A DNA stretch of 64,000 bases from Cystobacter fuscus (GTDB lineage Bacteria > Myxococcota > Myxococcia > Myxococcales > Myxococcaceae). Where the stretch lies: positions 4,898,001-4,962,000 of the forward strand of contig NZ_CP022098.1 in assembly GCF_002305875.1 (NCBI RefSeq), written 5' to 3'. The notes below the pieces were generated by a model. The model saw nothing but the letters and a program-made list of their open reading frames with translations. It did no database searches and had not been told where the DNA came from. This document shows positions 56,432-64,000 of the stretch, piece by piece. A program made the position numbers and the translations under genes. How positions within the stretch are numbered: position 1 is the first letter of the stretch; each line of letters starts with the position of its first letter.

Positions 56432-57193
56432 ATGAGTTCGCGGCAGCCGCGTGAGCAAACGAAGGAATCCAGGATTCAGCCCGTTTCCGCGAGCAAACCC
56501 CTCAACGGGCCGTGGAATACCCGATGTGACCCCAAGGCGGCCCAGTGGGATTGGCGGACCGAGGGTCACGTTGGCAACATCCGAGATCAAGGCAGTCAAT
56601 GCTTTTCCTGCTGGGCTTTCGCCGCCGCCGCTGCCTTCGAGGGGAGCTACTCCGTCCAACATGGCAAGTACGTCCCTGTCTCGGAGCAGAACGTCTTGAA
56701 TTGCGCCTCGGAATCGAGCGATTGCAACGGGGGACTGGTGATCGACGCCTACAAGGTCCTCACGAACAAGGGGGCCGTGGGCGCCGAGGTCGAGCCCTAT
56801 CTCGGCCAACGTTCCGACTGCATCCCTCCCTCGGGGAAGATGCGTGCCCTGTCCTGGGGCTATGTCAATGCCGAGGAAGTGGTTCCCAGTACTCCCGCGA
56901 TCAAGGAATCCCTTTGCAGATACGGCCCCATCGTCAGCGCGGTGAGAGCTACCCTGGCGATGCAGGCCTACGCGGAGGGCGTGTTCAATCAGGACGAAAA
57001 AGGGCCGGCCAATCACGCGGTCGCCATCGTCGGCTGGGACGATGAGAAGGGGGCCTGGCTGGTTCGCAACTCCTGGGGGGTGAAATGGGGATTGAATGGG
57101 TACATGTGGATCAAGTACCAGGTCAATTCCATTGGAACGGATGCGTCGTGGATCCGTGCTGCCTATTCACCCGGCGAAATGTACGCCCGCTGA
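56432..57193 (+). CDS. Papain-like (C1) cysteine protease
   Basis: 253 residues from the ATG at 56432. Catalytic residues are intact: Gln53 and Cys60 in [14 protein letters not shown], His195 in [10 protein letters not shown] and Asn213 in VRNSWG. The GCNSGG-like SDCNGGLV loop is present. No signal peptide and no pro-region are evident, unlike most secreted papains. It is 70 bp downstream of a chagasin-type inhibitor gene. Role unknown; possibly an effector or self-directed protease kept in check. Confidence 0.88.
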   Translation: MSSRQPREQTKESRIQPVSASKPLNGPWNTRCDPKAAQWDWRTEGHVGNIRDQGSQCFSCWAFAAAAAFEGSYSVQHGKYVPVSEQNVLNCASESSDCNGGLVIDAYKVLTNKGAVGAEVEPYLGQRSDCIPPSGKMRALSWGYVNAEEVVPSTPAIKESLCRYGPIVSAVRATLAMQAYAEGVFNQDEKGPANHAVAIVGWDDEKGAWLVRNSWGVKWGLNGYMWIKYQVNSIGTDASWIRAAYSPGEMYAR

Positions 57194-57242
57194 GTTCGCT
57201 CACGCCGCATCCATTTTCTGGCCTCCGGCCTCATGTTTTCCG

Positions 57243-58004
57243 TCAAGGAGCGGCGGATTGCGGCAGCCGCTGGGGCTTGGCGACGGGCAGGTAGCACTTG
57301 CCCTGGTACTCGGCCTGATCGCTGAAGCAGGGAGGCTTCTGCTCCAATGCCACCCAACACCCGCCCTTGATTTCCACCGCGCCCTTGTTGATCTTGCAGG
57401 GGGGCACGGCCTGATTGCGAAAGGGTTTGGCGGGCAGGGGGTAGGTGAGGGCCACCGGGTCGGACGCCTCCAGGTCGACGAGGGACGAGGCGTCCTCCTG
57501 GGAGAAGACGTCGGGTGTCTCCTCCACGGGAGGACGGGGGAACTCGGAGAGACTCGTCAGCAGCCAGAAGCCCAGACCCAGCCAGAGGCCCGTCCAGTTC
57601 GCCACGGTGTGCCCCGGGCTCCGGTGTGAGCTGGGTGGGACTGGTGGGAGCGACAGGCCCGAGGCGAGGTGCTCCCGGAGACGGGGACTGTTCTCCACTC
57701 GCGTGACGGCGGCGGTCGTGAGCACGAGGATGTCCGCCAGCTCCGAGACGGGCACGGACGGGGGGGTCTCCTCCACCCTCAGTGTCACCGAGGTGGGATG
57801 AGGCTCGCACAGGAGGGACACTCGCCAGGGCCCCTCGGGTTGCCAGTCCACGCGCTCCGTGGGCAGCAGTTGCAAGGCCGGCCGCCCTGTCTCCACGTCC
57901 CACGCGTCGTGGAGGCGGCCCAGGCCGGGCCCCACCTCGTCGTAGGCCGCGCCCCGTTCAAACCGCCCCCGTCCACCGTCCTTGCCATTCTGGTCATTCG
58001 CCAC
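57243..58004 (-). CDS. Membrane protein resembling the C-terminal tail of myxobacterial kinases, paralogue B
   Basis: 253 residues. Same layout as the protein at 36304-37083: N-terminus MANDQNGKDGG, a central hydrophobic segment (TGLWLGLGFWLLTSL) and the Cys-rich tail (KINKGAVEIKGGCWVALEQ, PPCFSDQAEYQGKCYLPV). The two align end to end. Their DNA upstream also matches over 46 bp. No kinase domain. Probably duplicated together with its promoter. Confidence 0.7.
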   Translation of the reverse strand: MANDQNGKDGGRGRFERGAAYDEVGPGLGRLHDAWDVETGRPALQLLPTERVDWQPEGPWRVSLLCEPHPTSVTLRVEETPPSVPVSELADILVLTTAAVTRVENSPRLREHLASGLSLPPVPPSSHRSPGHTVANWTGLWLGLGFWLLTSLSEFPRPPVEETPDVFSQEDASSLVDLEASDPVALTYPLPAKPFRNQAVPPCKINKGAVEIKGGCWVALEQKPPCFSDQAEYQGKCYLPVAKPQRLPQSAAP

Positions 58005-58033
58005 GTGCGCGCCCTCTCCAGTCAGCGACCAGC

Positions 58034-58079
58034 GGAACGGATTTGACCCAACAAGTCAAGGTGAACTACAGGTCCTGTG
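58034..58079 (-). promoter_or_regulatory. Upstream element shared with the paralogue at 37 kb
   Basis: GGAACGGATTTGACC..CAAGTCAAGGTG..GTCCTG, the counterpart of 37152-37197; on the coding strand it carries TTGACTTG about 45-60 bp before the start. Confidence 0.5.
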
Positions 58080-58160
58080 GAGTGGTTGTTGGTCCGCTTC
58101 GGGTGGAGATGCAGCAGGCAGGAGCGTGGGACAGGTTCCTCGTCCCATCGTGGGCTGTCC

Positions 58161-58874
58161 TCAGCGCACTGGGAGCGGCGTGAAGGCGAGGCCATCCAGC
58201 CCCAGGCGTTGGCAGGCTTCGACGAAGCGCTCGGTGCAGACCACCACCGTGGGGAAGTCCTCCAGGCGGAAAAGGTCCAGCTCGGTGGGGAGCATAGTGG
58301 CGTCCAGGAGGAGGTCCTTGGGGAGTGGAATGCCCCGGCGATGACAGCGAGGGCATGGGGGCTTGTGGTCCGGCGGAAGGCAGTCTGGATGTACGCGTCC
58401 ATTGGGGAGGAGTTCCAGTTCGAGCAACTCGGGAGGATTGCGCTGACGAAAGCGCACCTCCATCCGGCACCCCTTGAGTCCGCGCAGGGGCTCGGACTGA
58501 AGCTGCTCGTACGCCTCGCGGCGAATCAGGATCAAGAAAGAGTAGTTGGAGACGAACTGCCCGAAACGACCCTGTGCCTTACCCACGAGCGGCCCGAATG
58601 TCGCACCAGGTTCCAATTGGGCTCCCGGCGGCAACAGCGGACGGACCAGTTCACTCAGCCGCTCATACTCCTCGATGGGCTCGGTGCGCGCTTCCTCGAA
58701 GTCAGCCAGCGCAATCACTGGCGTCAGATCCACCGAGGGATATACCTTGGCTCCTCCACTCCAAGTGGACTTGCACACGGGGCAGTGAATGCCAGGAAGC
58801 CCCCAACGATGGGCAGCATCAACGAAGCCTGTATAGCCCGCCGCTCTGTCTTCCTTCATCCTGAAGTAATTCAT
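58161..58874 (-). CDS. SitI6-family double-CXXCG immunity protein, second intact copy
   Basis: 237 residues from the ATG at 58874. CPVC (31-34) and CPRC (174-177) form the double-CXXCG pattern. WGLPGIH, ATFGPLVG and GRVHPDCLPP are shared with the copy at 39495. Starts eight bases after the stop of a damaged SitA-type gene, the usual order toxin then immunity. Frame is complete, so immunity may be kept. Confidence 0.85.
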   Translation of the reverse strand: MNYFRMKEDRAAGYTGFVDAAHRWGLPGIHCPVCKSTWSGGAKVYPSVDLTPVIALADFEEARTEPIEEYERLSELVRPLLPPGAQLEPGATFGPLVGKAQGRFGQFVSNYSFLILIRREAYEQLQSEPLRGLKGCRMEVRFRQRNPPELLELELLPNGRVHPDCLPPDHKPPCPRCHRRGIPLPKDLLLDATMLPTELDLFRLEDFPTVVVCTERFVEACQRLGLDGLAFTPLPVR

Positions 58875-58881
58875 GGCATCT

Positions 58882-59171
58882 TCATCGTTCCTGGCAATAG
58901 TGCAACCAGGAATGAAAGCTCCTGGGGAGCCTGATGGTGAAGGCGTGGATATCAATACTCTGCCGCTTGAACCAACCCGCCAGGAGCGGTTCCTGCGGGA
59001 AGATGTGGTGCTTCTCAAAGGGTTCGCGCGAGGGGATGCACCGCAGCTCGCGTCCTCGCGGGCTTCTTCCCACGAAACCACGGCCTCCCATGGCTCCTCG
59101 TCCCCCTGAACAGCGGGAGCCGAAGAGGCACACGTGGTCAGCAGCAGACACAAGAGAGCAGCGCCCCTCAT
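58882..59171 (-). pseudogene. SitA6-like toxin lipoprotein, frameshifted and shortened
   Basis: The start (ATG at 59171) gives MRGAALLCLLLTTC, a lipoprotein signal with lipobox. About 45 codons on, the frame shifts and the toxin domain core FEKHHIFPQEPLLAGWFKRQ plus SIDIHAFTIRLPRSFHSWLH appear in a second frame. A stop at 58882-58884 follows after YCQER. Normal members are about twice as long. The domain core is present but the frame is broken, so no full toxin is made. Confidence 0.72.
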
Positions 59172-59236
59172 GGCGTGCGGGAAACACATGTATCCCATCC
59201 TACAACGTTACAAGCATCCTCAGCACACCCGGAGAC

Positions 59237-59345
59237 GGTGTCAAAGGACTCGAAATGAGGGACGCGCGCGAGAACGGAGGACTTGGAGTTGGCCCACGGG
59301 GTGCATCCGGTTCGGCGGAGTGCATGCGGGGGAGGGGGATGGGCT
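59237..59345. repeat. Repeat beginning GGTGTCAAAGGACTCG, copy 2
   Basis: About 109 bp matching 41300-41409 with scattered changes. Here it lies between the broken SitA-type gene and the gene at 59475. Apart from this repeat the gap 59172-59474 shows no gene. Confidence 0.75.
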
Positions 59346-59474
59346 GGCTGTTGAGGATGTTCCAGGCGGTGCTACTCGGCGGAGCCGGAGCTGGATGACA
59401 CGGCGCTGGGCTGCGGTGGATGCCTGTGCCCTGGCGCTTGAGGTGGATGTGACCTCTGTAGTAGGGTCGGTGCC

Positions 59475-60284
59475 ATGACCACACCTCAGTTCCCGGTGCT
59501 CGAGCTTCCGGAGATGCTCTACGGCCACACCGAAAACATCATCCGCGAGGTGAGAACCCAGGGGCAGAGCTGGGCGCGGGAGTACCTCGAGACGGGTGCC
59601 TTTTCCCTGCCCCGGCGGATGCTCCCGGTGCCGCCCGGCGAGCTGCTGGTCATGGACCCAGTGGGCCACTTCGACGTCAACCTCCATCCTCGCTGGCAGG
59701 TGCACCTCTTCATCAATGTCTTCATGAGCTTGAGTGACGGCGCTCCGAAAGAGGAGCGCCAGCGAATGGAGGAGTCCTTCGAAGCCTTCTGCCTGAGCAC
59801 TCCTTGGGGAGCTCTCTTCCAGGCGGTCTCTCCGTCTCCGCCGGAGAGCGCGGAGCGCATGGCCAGACGGCTCGCGGCGTTGCTGCGCTTCTGGGACGTG
59901 CTCCAGGCCCCGCGCTACGCGTTCTGGGCGTTTCAGTGGCGGGACTGCTCGCTGGAAGAACTCATGGACTACCTCTACCGCAAGACGTTGGAGGCGTGGT
60001 GCCCCGGGGGCCCCGCTTCGGTGCGCGAGCACCTGGCCTTGACGGTGGAGCGCATGGCGCGCGCCACCCGGGAAGAGTGCATGGAGGTCGTGCTCCGCTT
60101 CATTCCCGTCTTGTTGGAACTGAAACACGACTTGAAGCACCGCGAGGTGCTCAGCGACCCGGACTTCTTGCGCGAGCACCTCGCCGCGCTCCCTCCAAAG
60201 GACTTCGAGCGTTGTTCCAGCGCCTGCCTCTACGCGGTGTCTGGATTGCTGGCGGATTGGGACGGGGAACTGGAGCGGCAATAG
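59475..60284 (+). CDS. Hypothetical protein, possible immunity or partner gene
   Basis: 269 residues from the ATG at 59475. Soluble, helix-rich, with FINVFMSLSD and AFWAFQWRDCSLEELMDYLY segments; no signal peptide. The C-terminus (AVSGLLADWDGELERQ) has been copied onto the hydrolase at 54687. The next frame encodes a secreted peptide start. No family recognised; island position and size allow an immunity role, which is speculation. Confidence 0.65.
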   Translation: MTTPQFPVLELPEMLYGHTENIIREVRTQGQSWAREYLETGAFSLPRRMLPVPPGELLVMDPVGHFDVNLHPRWQVHLFINVFMSLSDGAPKEERQRMEESFEAFCLSTPWGALFQAVSPSPPESAERMARRLAALLRFWDVLQAPRYAFWAFQWRDCSLEELMDYLYRKTLEAWCPGGPASVREHLALTVERMARATREECMEVVLRFIPVLLELKHDLKHREVLSDPDFLREHLAALPPKDFERCSSACLYAVSGLLADWDGELERQ

Positions 60285-60335
60285 AGCATGTTGAGCAGAC
60301 ACGAGTGTGGACGCAGGAGGCGGAGCACCTGGAGT
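60234..60335 (+). repeat. 102-bp duplicated segment, copy 2
   Basis: Matches 55455-55556. Here it is in native context, covering the end of the gene at 59475 and the start of the one at 60288, so this looks like the source copy. Confidence 0.8.
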
Positions 60336-60443
60336 GTGGTGGGTTTTGTCCTGGTGCTCCTGAGTGTCCTCGTTGCCCAGGCGCAGCCTCCTCCCTTGAA
60401 GCTTCCTGGTCGTCAGCTGGACTCGGAGGAGCCCTGGGGCTGA
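60288..60443 (+). pseudogene. Secreted protein start cut by an IS4 element
   Basis: 51 codons from the ATG at 60288: an Arg-rich start (MLSRHECGRRRRSTWS) then a hydrophobic signal (VVGFVLVLLSVLVAQA) and a Pro-rich mature start. It ends at TGA at 60441-60443 just before the IS4 transposase gene. The signal is complete but the mature protein is absent, so the element probably truncated it. A related start at 55509 is truncated earlier. Confidence 0.5.
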
Positions 60444-60452
60444 GCCATCCCC

Positions 60453-61622
60453 TCATATTGGGCCGAAAACTTCCTGGAAAACAGGCTGCTCGCGCAACAA
60501 CTCAGCGAATCGCTCCATCAAGGGGACCAGTTGATCCTCCGGCATCATGGGGATGGCTTGGTAATACTCACAGCCTTGACGGAAGAGCGAGTAGGTGCGC
60601 GTCTTCGCTGTATTGGCCTTGAGATAGCGCTCCATTCCCAAGCTCTCTCCCGCTGTCCCCAGGAGCGTCAAGAGCGCGCAGGCGAGCGCACTCACCAGCA
60701 GCAGCCGGTCTCGTCTGTCCGCCGAGCGCACCCGGACCCACGACAGGCCCATTCCAAAACGCAAATCCTTCATGTCGCGGAAGGTTTCTTCCGTCCGGAA
60801 CCTCTTGGCGTACAGCCCCACCACGAAGGCCGCGGTCGACTCTTTCAAGCTGGTCGCCAGACACCACGCCTCCTTCATTCCTTTCTTCTTCACGCACACC
60901 ACCGCTCCCACCGACGTCTCGTCCTGGGTGACCCTTGCTCCTGGCAGGCTCACCGCCCGCCCCGACTCGGGCACCCATTCGCCCGCGCTCTTCTTCTCTC
61001 CTTTTTCATCCATGACTTGAATGCACTGACGGAAGCGCACGACGTAGTCGAACTTCAACTGCTCGAGCAACGCGTAGAACTTCTGGTCTCCAAATCCCCG
61101 GTCGGCCAGCACCGTGAGCCTCACCCCCTCGGGCACGACTTGTCGCAGTCGATGGAGCACGAAATCCTCTGTTTCGTTGCGCATCCCCTCCAGGGCGGAC
61201 TTCTCCACCGTGTGCCACACCAGCGGCGTGGTTCGCCCATGGCTGGCCACCAAGGACGCCACCAGCGTCGTCTGTCCATCCGCGTCGAAGTCCGTCCAGT
61301 CCAAGGCCACGACGGCCTCTTTCCTCTGACCCAAGGCGTAGGGCACCCATTGCGCGAAGAGTTCCCAAACGTTGACTCCCTGGTTGGACAAGAGCCGGTC
61401 CACCTGCTTCACGCCATGCTTGCTTTTCGTGCCTCGCGCCCACGCCAGGGCCTTGCCGATGAGATGCACTCCCAGACTGGCCGCGTGAATGACACCCAGG
61501 ACGGCATAGGCCAGCGACAGCACGCGCTTGGCGTGCAGGTCCTCCTCGAAGAGCGACTCCAGGAAGGCATGGACTTGCTGGTCATCAAGGCGAGGCTTGC
61601 GCATGACCGCAGAAGTAAGCAT
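60453..61622 (-). CDS. IS4-family transposase
   Basis: 389 residues from the ATG at 61622. DDE residues lie in VVALDWTDFD, TVLADRGFGD and the Y-(2)-R-(3)-E-(6)-K signature (YAKRFRTEETFRDMKD), which is complete. Frame intact. Terminal repeats could not be fixed; short (T/C)GAGCCA matches near 60442 and 61700 are possible. Probably functional. Confidence 0.88.
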   Translation of the reverse strand: MLTSAVMRKPRLDDQQVHAFLESLFEEDLHAKRVLSLAYAVLGVIHAASLGVHLIGKALAWARGTKSKHGVKQVDRLLSNQGVNVWELFAQWVPYALGQRKEAVVALDWTDFDADGQTTLVASLVASHGRTTPLVWHTVEKSALEGMRNETEDFVLHRLRQVVPEGVRLTVLADRGFGDQKFYALLEQLKFDYVVRFRQCIQVMDEKGEKKSAGEWVPESGRAVSLPGARVTQDETSVGAVVCVKKKGMKEAWCLATSLKESTAAFVVGLYAKRFRTEETFRDMKDLRFGMGLSWVRVRSADRRDRLLLVSALACALLTLLGTAGESLGMERYLKANTAKTRTYSLFRQGCEYYQAIPMMPEDQLVPLMERFAELLREQPVFQEVFGPI

Positions 61623-61944
61623 GCGGGTCCTACTTCTTGCACCAATCAGCCGAAGCACCGCTCTCTTGCTCGCCTGCTAAACGGAGGAAATCCTGGCTCG
61701 GTATGCCCCGCCGGTGGAGCCCACACCGGCAACGCTAGCACCAGCTACGACTACAGTTTGGTCTTTCACTAAACCGACCCGCATCCACACATTTAACTTT
61801 CATCGGGGATACTGAAGGCCGAGGCCGAGCGTTGGTGGAGGCAGTCGCTTCTGGCTTGATGCTTGAGAGGGATGTCAGCTCCTCCATGGCGCGTTACAAA
61901 CTACGGCTTCAAGTCAGTGCGTGGCCGAGGTGGCCGCCCTCTTC
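61623..61944. other. Gap beyond the IS4 gene, no gene seen
   Basis: No convincing frame. It likely includes the right end of the IS4 element near 61700. Confidence 0.4.
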
Positions 61945-62458
61945 TGGATCTTCTGTAGCCGAAATGGGCGTTCCCGCCGTGGACGGGAGGGTCTCTCGAG
62001 TCGTGCGCCGCCCAGGGCACCCGCTCCACTCTCACCCCATGCTCGCGGCAGTGCACACGGCGCGGGGCGTAATGCAGCCAGAAGATGGTTTGTCCCAGCG
62101 CCAGGTGCCGCCACAGCCGCCCAGGGCTCGCGTCGTAGCCGGGGGCGGGCCGGCCGCACACTCCACAGCGCGGCTTGCGCTGGCACGGGCGCACCTCCAC
62201 CACCACTCCCTTGGCCTCCAGCCGGGCCCCTTGCACACTCAGCCTCTGGATGCGCAACACCCGCCCCAGCACCTCTCGCAGCCTTGGCCCCGCCACGCCC
62301 CGCCTCCCCCTCCAGCACCGCAGGGGCGGCACGTACTGCAACTCCGCGACCTGGTCTCTTCCCAGAGCGACAGCCTCTATCGGCTTCTCGCTCCCCATCT
62401 CTCATCGGAGACCCTCCCGTCCACGGCGGGAACGCCCATTTCGGCTACAGAAGATCCA
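61945..62458. repeat. 51-bp perfect inverted repeat around an ISL3 fragment
   Basis: 61945-61995 (TGGATCTTCTGTAGCCGAAA to GGGAGGGTCTC) is exactly complementary to 62408-62458. The arms enclose 412 bp that contain an ISL3 transposase start. Length and perfection imply a recent event. The arms are not the known IS630 or transposon ends. Confidence 0.85.
61996..62290 (-). pseudogene. ISL3-family transposase fragment (zinc-binding N-terminus)
   Basis: About 90 codons: LRIQRLSVQGARLEAKGVVV, then RCGVCGRPAPGYD and LHYAPRRVHCREHGVRVERV, matching the zf-ISL3 start. The catalytic remainder is lost at the left arm of the inverted repeat. Confidence 0.65.
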
Positions 62459-62502
62459 CATTTAACTGACTTCCGTTATGACACCCTCTCCGGACACCCT
62501 CT
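62456..62502. repeat. IS630 end-like sequence beside double GGTGTC boxes
   Basis: CATTTAACTGACTTCCGTTAT resembles the 25-bp IS630 end at 41268-41292 (three differences or so over 20 bp). It is followed by ACACCCTCTCCGGACACCCTCTC, i.e. two GAGAGGGTGTC boxes reversed. The intact IS630 copy has the same neighbour (GGTGTCAGAGAGGGTGTC). No transposase remains here. Confidence 0.6.
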
Positions 62503-62676
62503 CGAGGCGCGGGCTTGCTCACCTCTCGTTCAACTGCTCGTTCGAGGAGCAGCCAACCTGAAACGGTAGTCCCTGGCGCCCCTTTGAAGGCAGGGATTTT
62601 ACTATAAGCTGGATTCCAGCGATTGCGCCTTCGCGCGTGTCGCAGTTCCACACATCAAAAGAGACAAGCTCACTTC

Positions 62677-63546
62677 ATGTTGAGGTTTTTCATCAGTAGG
62701 ACGTTGGCTGCCCGCTTGCGCATGTCGTCCATGACCACGAGACTGGGTGTGCTGACCAGCGTGATGGCGGGACTCACGGTTCCGGCACAGGTACAGGCGC
62801 AGGACACCCAGACGCAGTTGGTTATCACGAAGGTGGAGGTGAACTACGCCTTGAGCCAGATGACCATCCATGGTCGAAACCTCGCCACTGCCTCTGGTGT
62901 CCCGCCCGTCGTCCAGTTCATGGGAACGGGAGTGGGGGTCGTGACCTACGACACCTCTAATGTCATCATCTCCGTGCCTCTATCGTTCCTGGGAGCCGGT
63001 TCCTACCTGCTGACGATGTCGACCGGCCCCAACGTGGAACAGAATGACTCCTTCGATGTGACTCTGGGCACACAGGGCCCCAAGGGCGATCCCGGCCCGC
63101 AGGGCTCTCCGGGTCCCAAGGGAGACAAGGGCGATACCGGTGCAGCCGGTCCTCGAGGTGAAAAGGGTGACCCTGGGGCGACGGGTGCCGTTGGCCCGGT
63201 CGGTCCCGAGGGCAAGCAAGGTCCAATTGGTCCTCAAGGCGAGAAAGGGCTGACGGGCGCCATTGGTCCCAAGGGCGATACCGGTCAGACCGGACCCCAA
63301 GGCCCTCCTGGTCCCAAAGCAATCGTTCAGTGTGGAGTTGTGAACGGGCCGGTTTCAGCCTCTGGTGCATGGACTTATGCACGCTGTCCGGCGGGATGGT
63401 ATGCAATGGGAGGCGCGTGTTCTCAGAGTGGGGGATCTACGACTTTCGCGCAATCATCTCTTTCTGCTGGCGCTTATGGTTGCTATCTTATAAACACATC
63501 CAGCAACAAGGTGATGGCGGCGGCAACGTGTTGCTATATCCAATAA
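62677..63546 (+). CDS. Secreted collagen-like protein
   Basis: 289 residues from the ATG at 62677. A membrane or signal segment with [18 protein letters not shown] is followed by an IPT-like domain (~45-130). About 27 Gly-X-Y triplets (131-213) then follow ([20 protein letters not shown] begins them). The C-terminal domain ([15 protein letters not shown]) has spaced cysteines. G+C falls towards the end. Bacterial collagen-like proteins form trimeric stalks; attachment or structural use is inferred. Confidence 0.85.
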   Translation: MLRFFISRTLAARLRMSSMTTRLGVLTSVMAGLTVPAQVQAQDTQTQLVITKVEVNYALSQMTIHGRNLATASGVPPVVQFMGTGVGVVTYDTSNVIISVPLSFLGAGSYLLTMSTGPNVEQNDSFDVTLGTQGPKGDPGPQGSPGPKGDKGDTGAAGPRGEKGDPGATGAVGPVGPEGKQGPIGPQGEKGLTGAIGPKGDTGQTGPQGPPGPKAIVQCGVVNGPVSASGAWTYARCPAGWYAMGGACSQSGGSTTFAQSSLSAGAYGCYLINTSSNKVMAAATCCYIQ

Positions 63547-63659
63547 GGTCGCGCACGTTTGTGATGAGGCGGCAGGTCGGATCTTTGGTATGGTTCGTGT
63601 GTCTGCCTGGATATGCGGGGTTTTGTAAGGGTCTTCTGCCAGGCTGTGCCGATATTTGA

Positions 63660-63960
63660 GTTGGCGCTTTCGAAAGGCATGTGGATGCCCTGGTTTGCGA
63701 ATACCTTGTCGCCGCAGGCATTGGCCACCAGTTCACCGCCGGCATTGGTGGCCACCTGAGCGTCCGGAATCATGTGCTGGTTCGTGAGGAGCCAGGGACC
63801 CGCTACGAGGAAGCCGGTTCCTCGGACCCTGGGCGTGAGGATCCGGCAGACGCTTCGGGACACTTTGATGCCGTGGTGAAGCCAGGAGATGCTCCGGAGA
63901 TGGCTGATTCCGAAGATCTTCTCCACATGCTGGCCTTCACCCCCACGTCTCAGACCGCCC
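63660..63960 (-). pseudogene. Trypsin-like peptidase fragment at the window edge
   Basis: The minus strand encodes SRSVCRILTPRVRGTGFLVA then GPWLLTNQHMIPDAQVATNA, the first beta-strands and catalytic His region of a trypsin-like peptidase. The remaining domain is lost after ~100 codons. The 63547-63659 stretch shows nothing. The far right (63951-64000) resembles 49119-49165. Confidence 0.55.
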
Positions 63961-64000
63961 GGCGCTTCTTCTCGCGCCTGGACTTGCGCTCATGCCGGGG

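Noticed and set aside
56330-57016. Minus-strand frame opposite the papain-like gene
   Set aside because: Shadow; the plus strand has a complete catalytic triad.

Overview
The window looks like a chromosomal segment of a myxobacterium, probably suborder Cystobacterineae (Archangium/Cystobacter/Melittangium-like). The reasons are high G+C with strong GC3, a MYXO-CTERM-type tail on a secreted dehydrogenase, many lipoprotein signal peptides, DUF1501 and LytTR genes, and above all relatives of the Myxococcus SitA/SitI toxin-immunity families. No rRNA gene, convincing tRNA gene or CRISPR array was seen.

Region 1 (1-38.4 kb) is dense, ordinary chromosome. It holds a PQQ-type sugar dehydrogenase and a phosphatidylserine decarboxylase-like protein. 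The conserved tesA <- -> ybbA-ybbP cluster follows, then a VWA/solute-binding lipoprotein. Next come a three-gene operon (two-CXXCH secreted protein, lipoprotein, DUF1501), a PaaK-like ligase with an amidohydrolase, and a DUF3396 immunity-type gene whose upstream partner is decayed. Class II DAHP synthase, an MFS carrier, a WYL regulator, an OmpA-like lipoprotein and a GST/LysR divergon come next. The stretch closes with a GH31 enzyme carrying two near-identical CBM modules, a LytTR regulator downstream of a triple-thioredoxin lipoprotein, and AraC-VOC.

Region 2 (38.4-64 kb) is an accessory island with low coding density, many pseudogenes and short duplications. It carries at least four kinds of immunity gene: Imm5-like, two intact SitI6-type double-CXXCG genes plus a fragment of a third, and an N-terminally lost imm11. 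Every recognisable SitA-type toxin next to them is broken. Mobile DNA includes an IS630 copy with an A7 frameshift site and 25-bp terminal repeats. A 3.66-kb Tn7/Mu-like transposon bounded by TGTTACCGCGCA repeats sits inside an istB fragment. There are also a second IS21 wreck, one intact and one fragmentary IS4, and an ISL3 fragment between 51-bp perfect inverted repeats. Dispersed repeats beginning GGTGTCA are scattered among these.

Intact cargo in the island includes a low-G+C kelch lipoprotein, a large toroid-like lipoprotein, a LysR/hydrolase divergon, a chagasin-like lipoprotein inhibitor next to a papain-like protease, and a collagen-like secreted protein. Two paralogous kinase-tail-like membrane proteins, one in each region, share a conserved upstream element. 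The most interesting reading of the island is a reservoir of immunity genes kept after their toxins were inactivated, plus the protease/inhibitor pair. All functions are inferred from sequence motifs read by eye.
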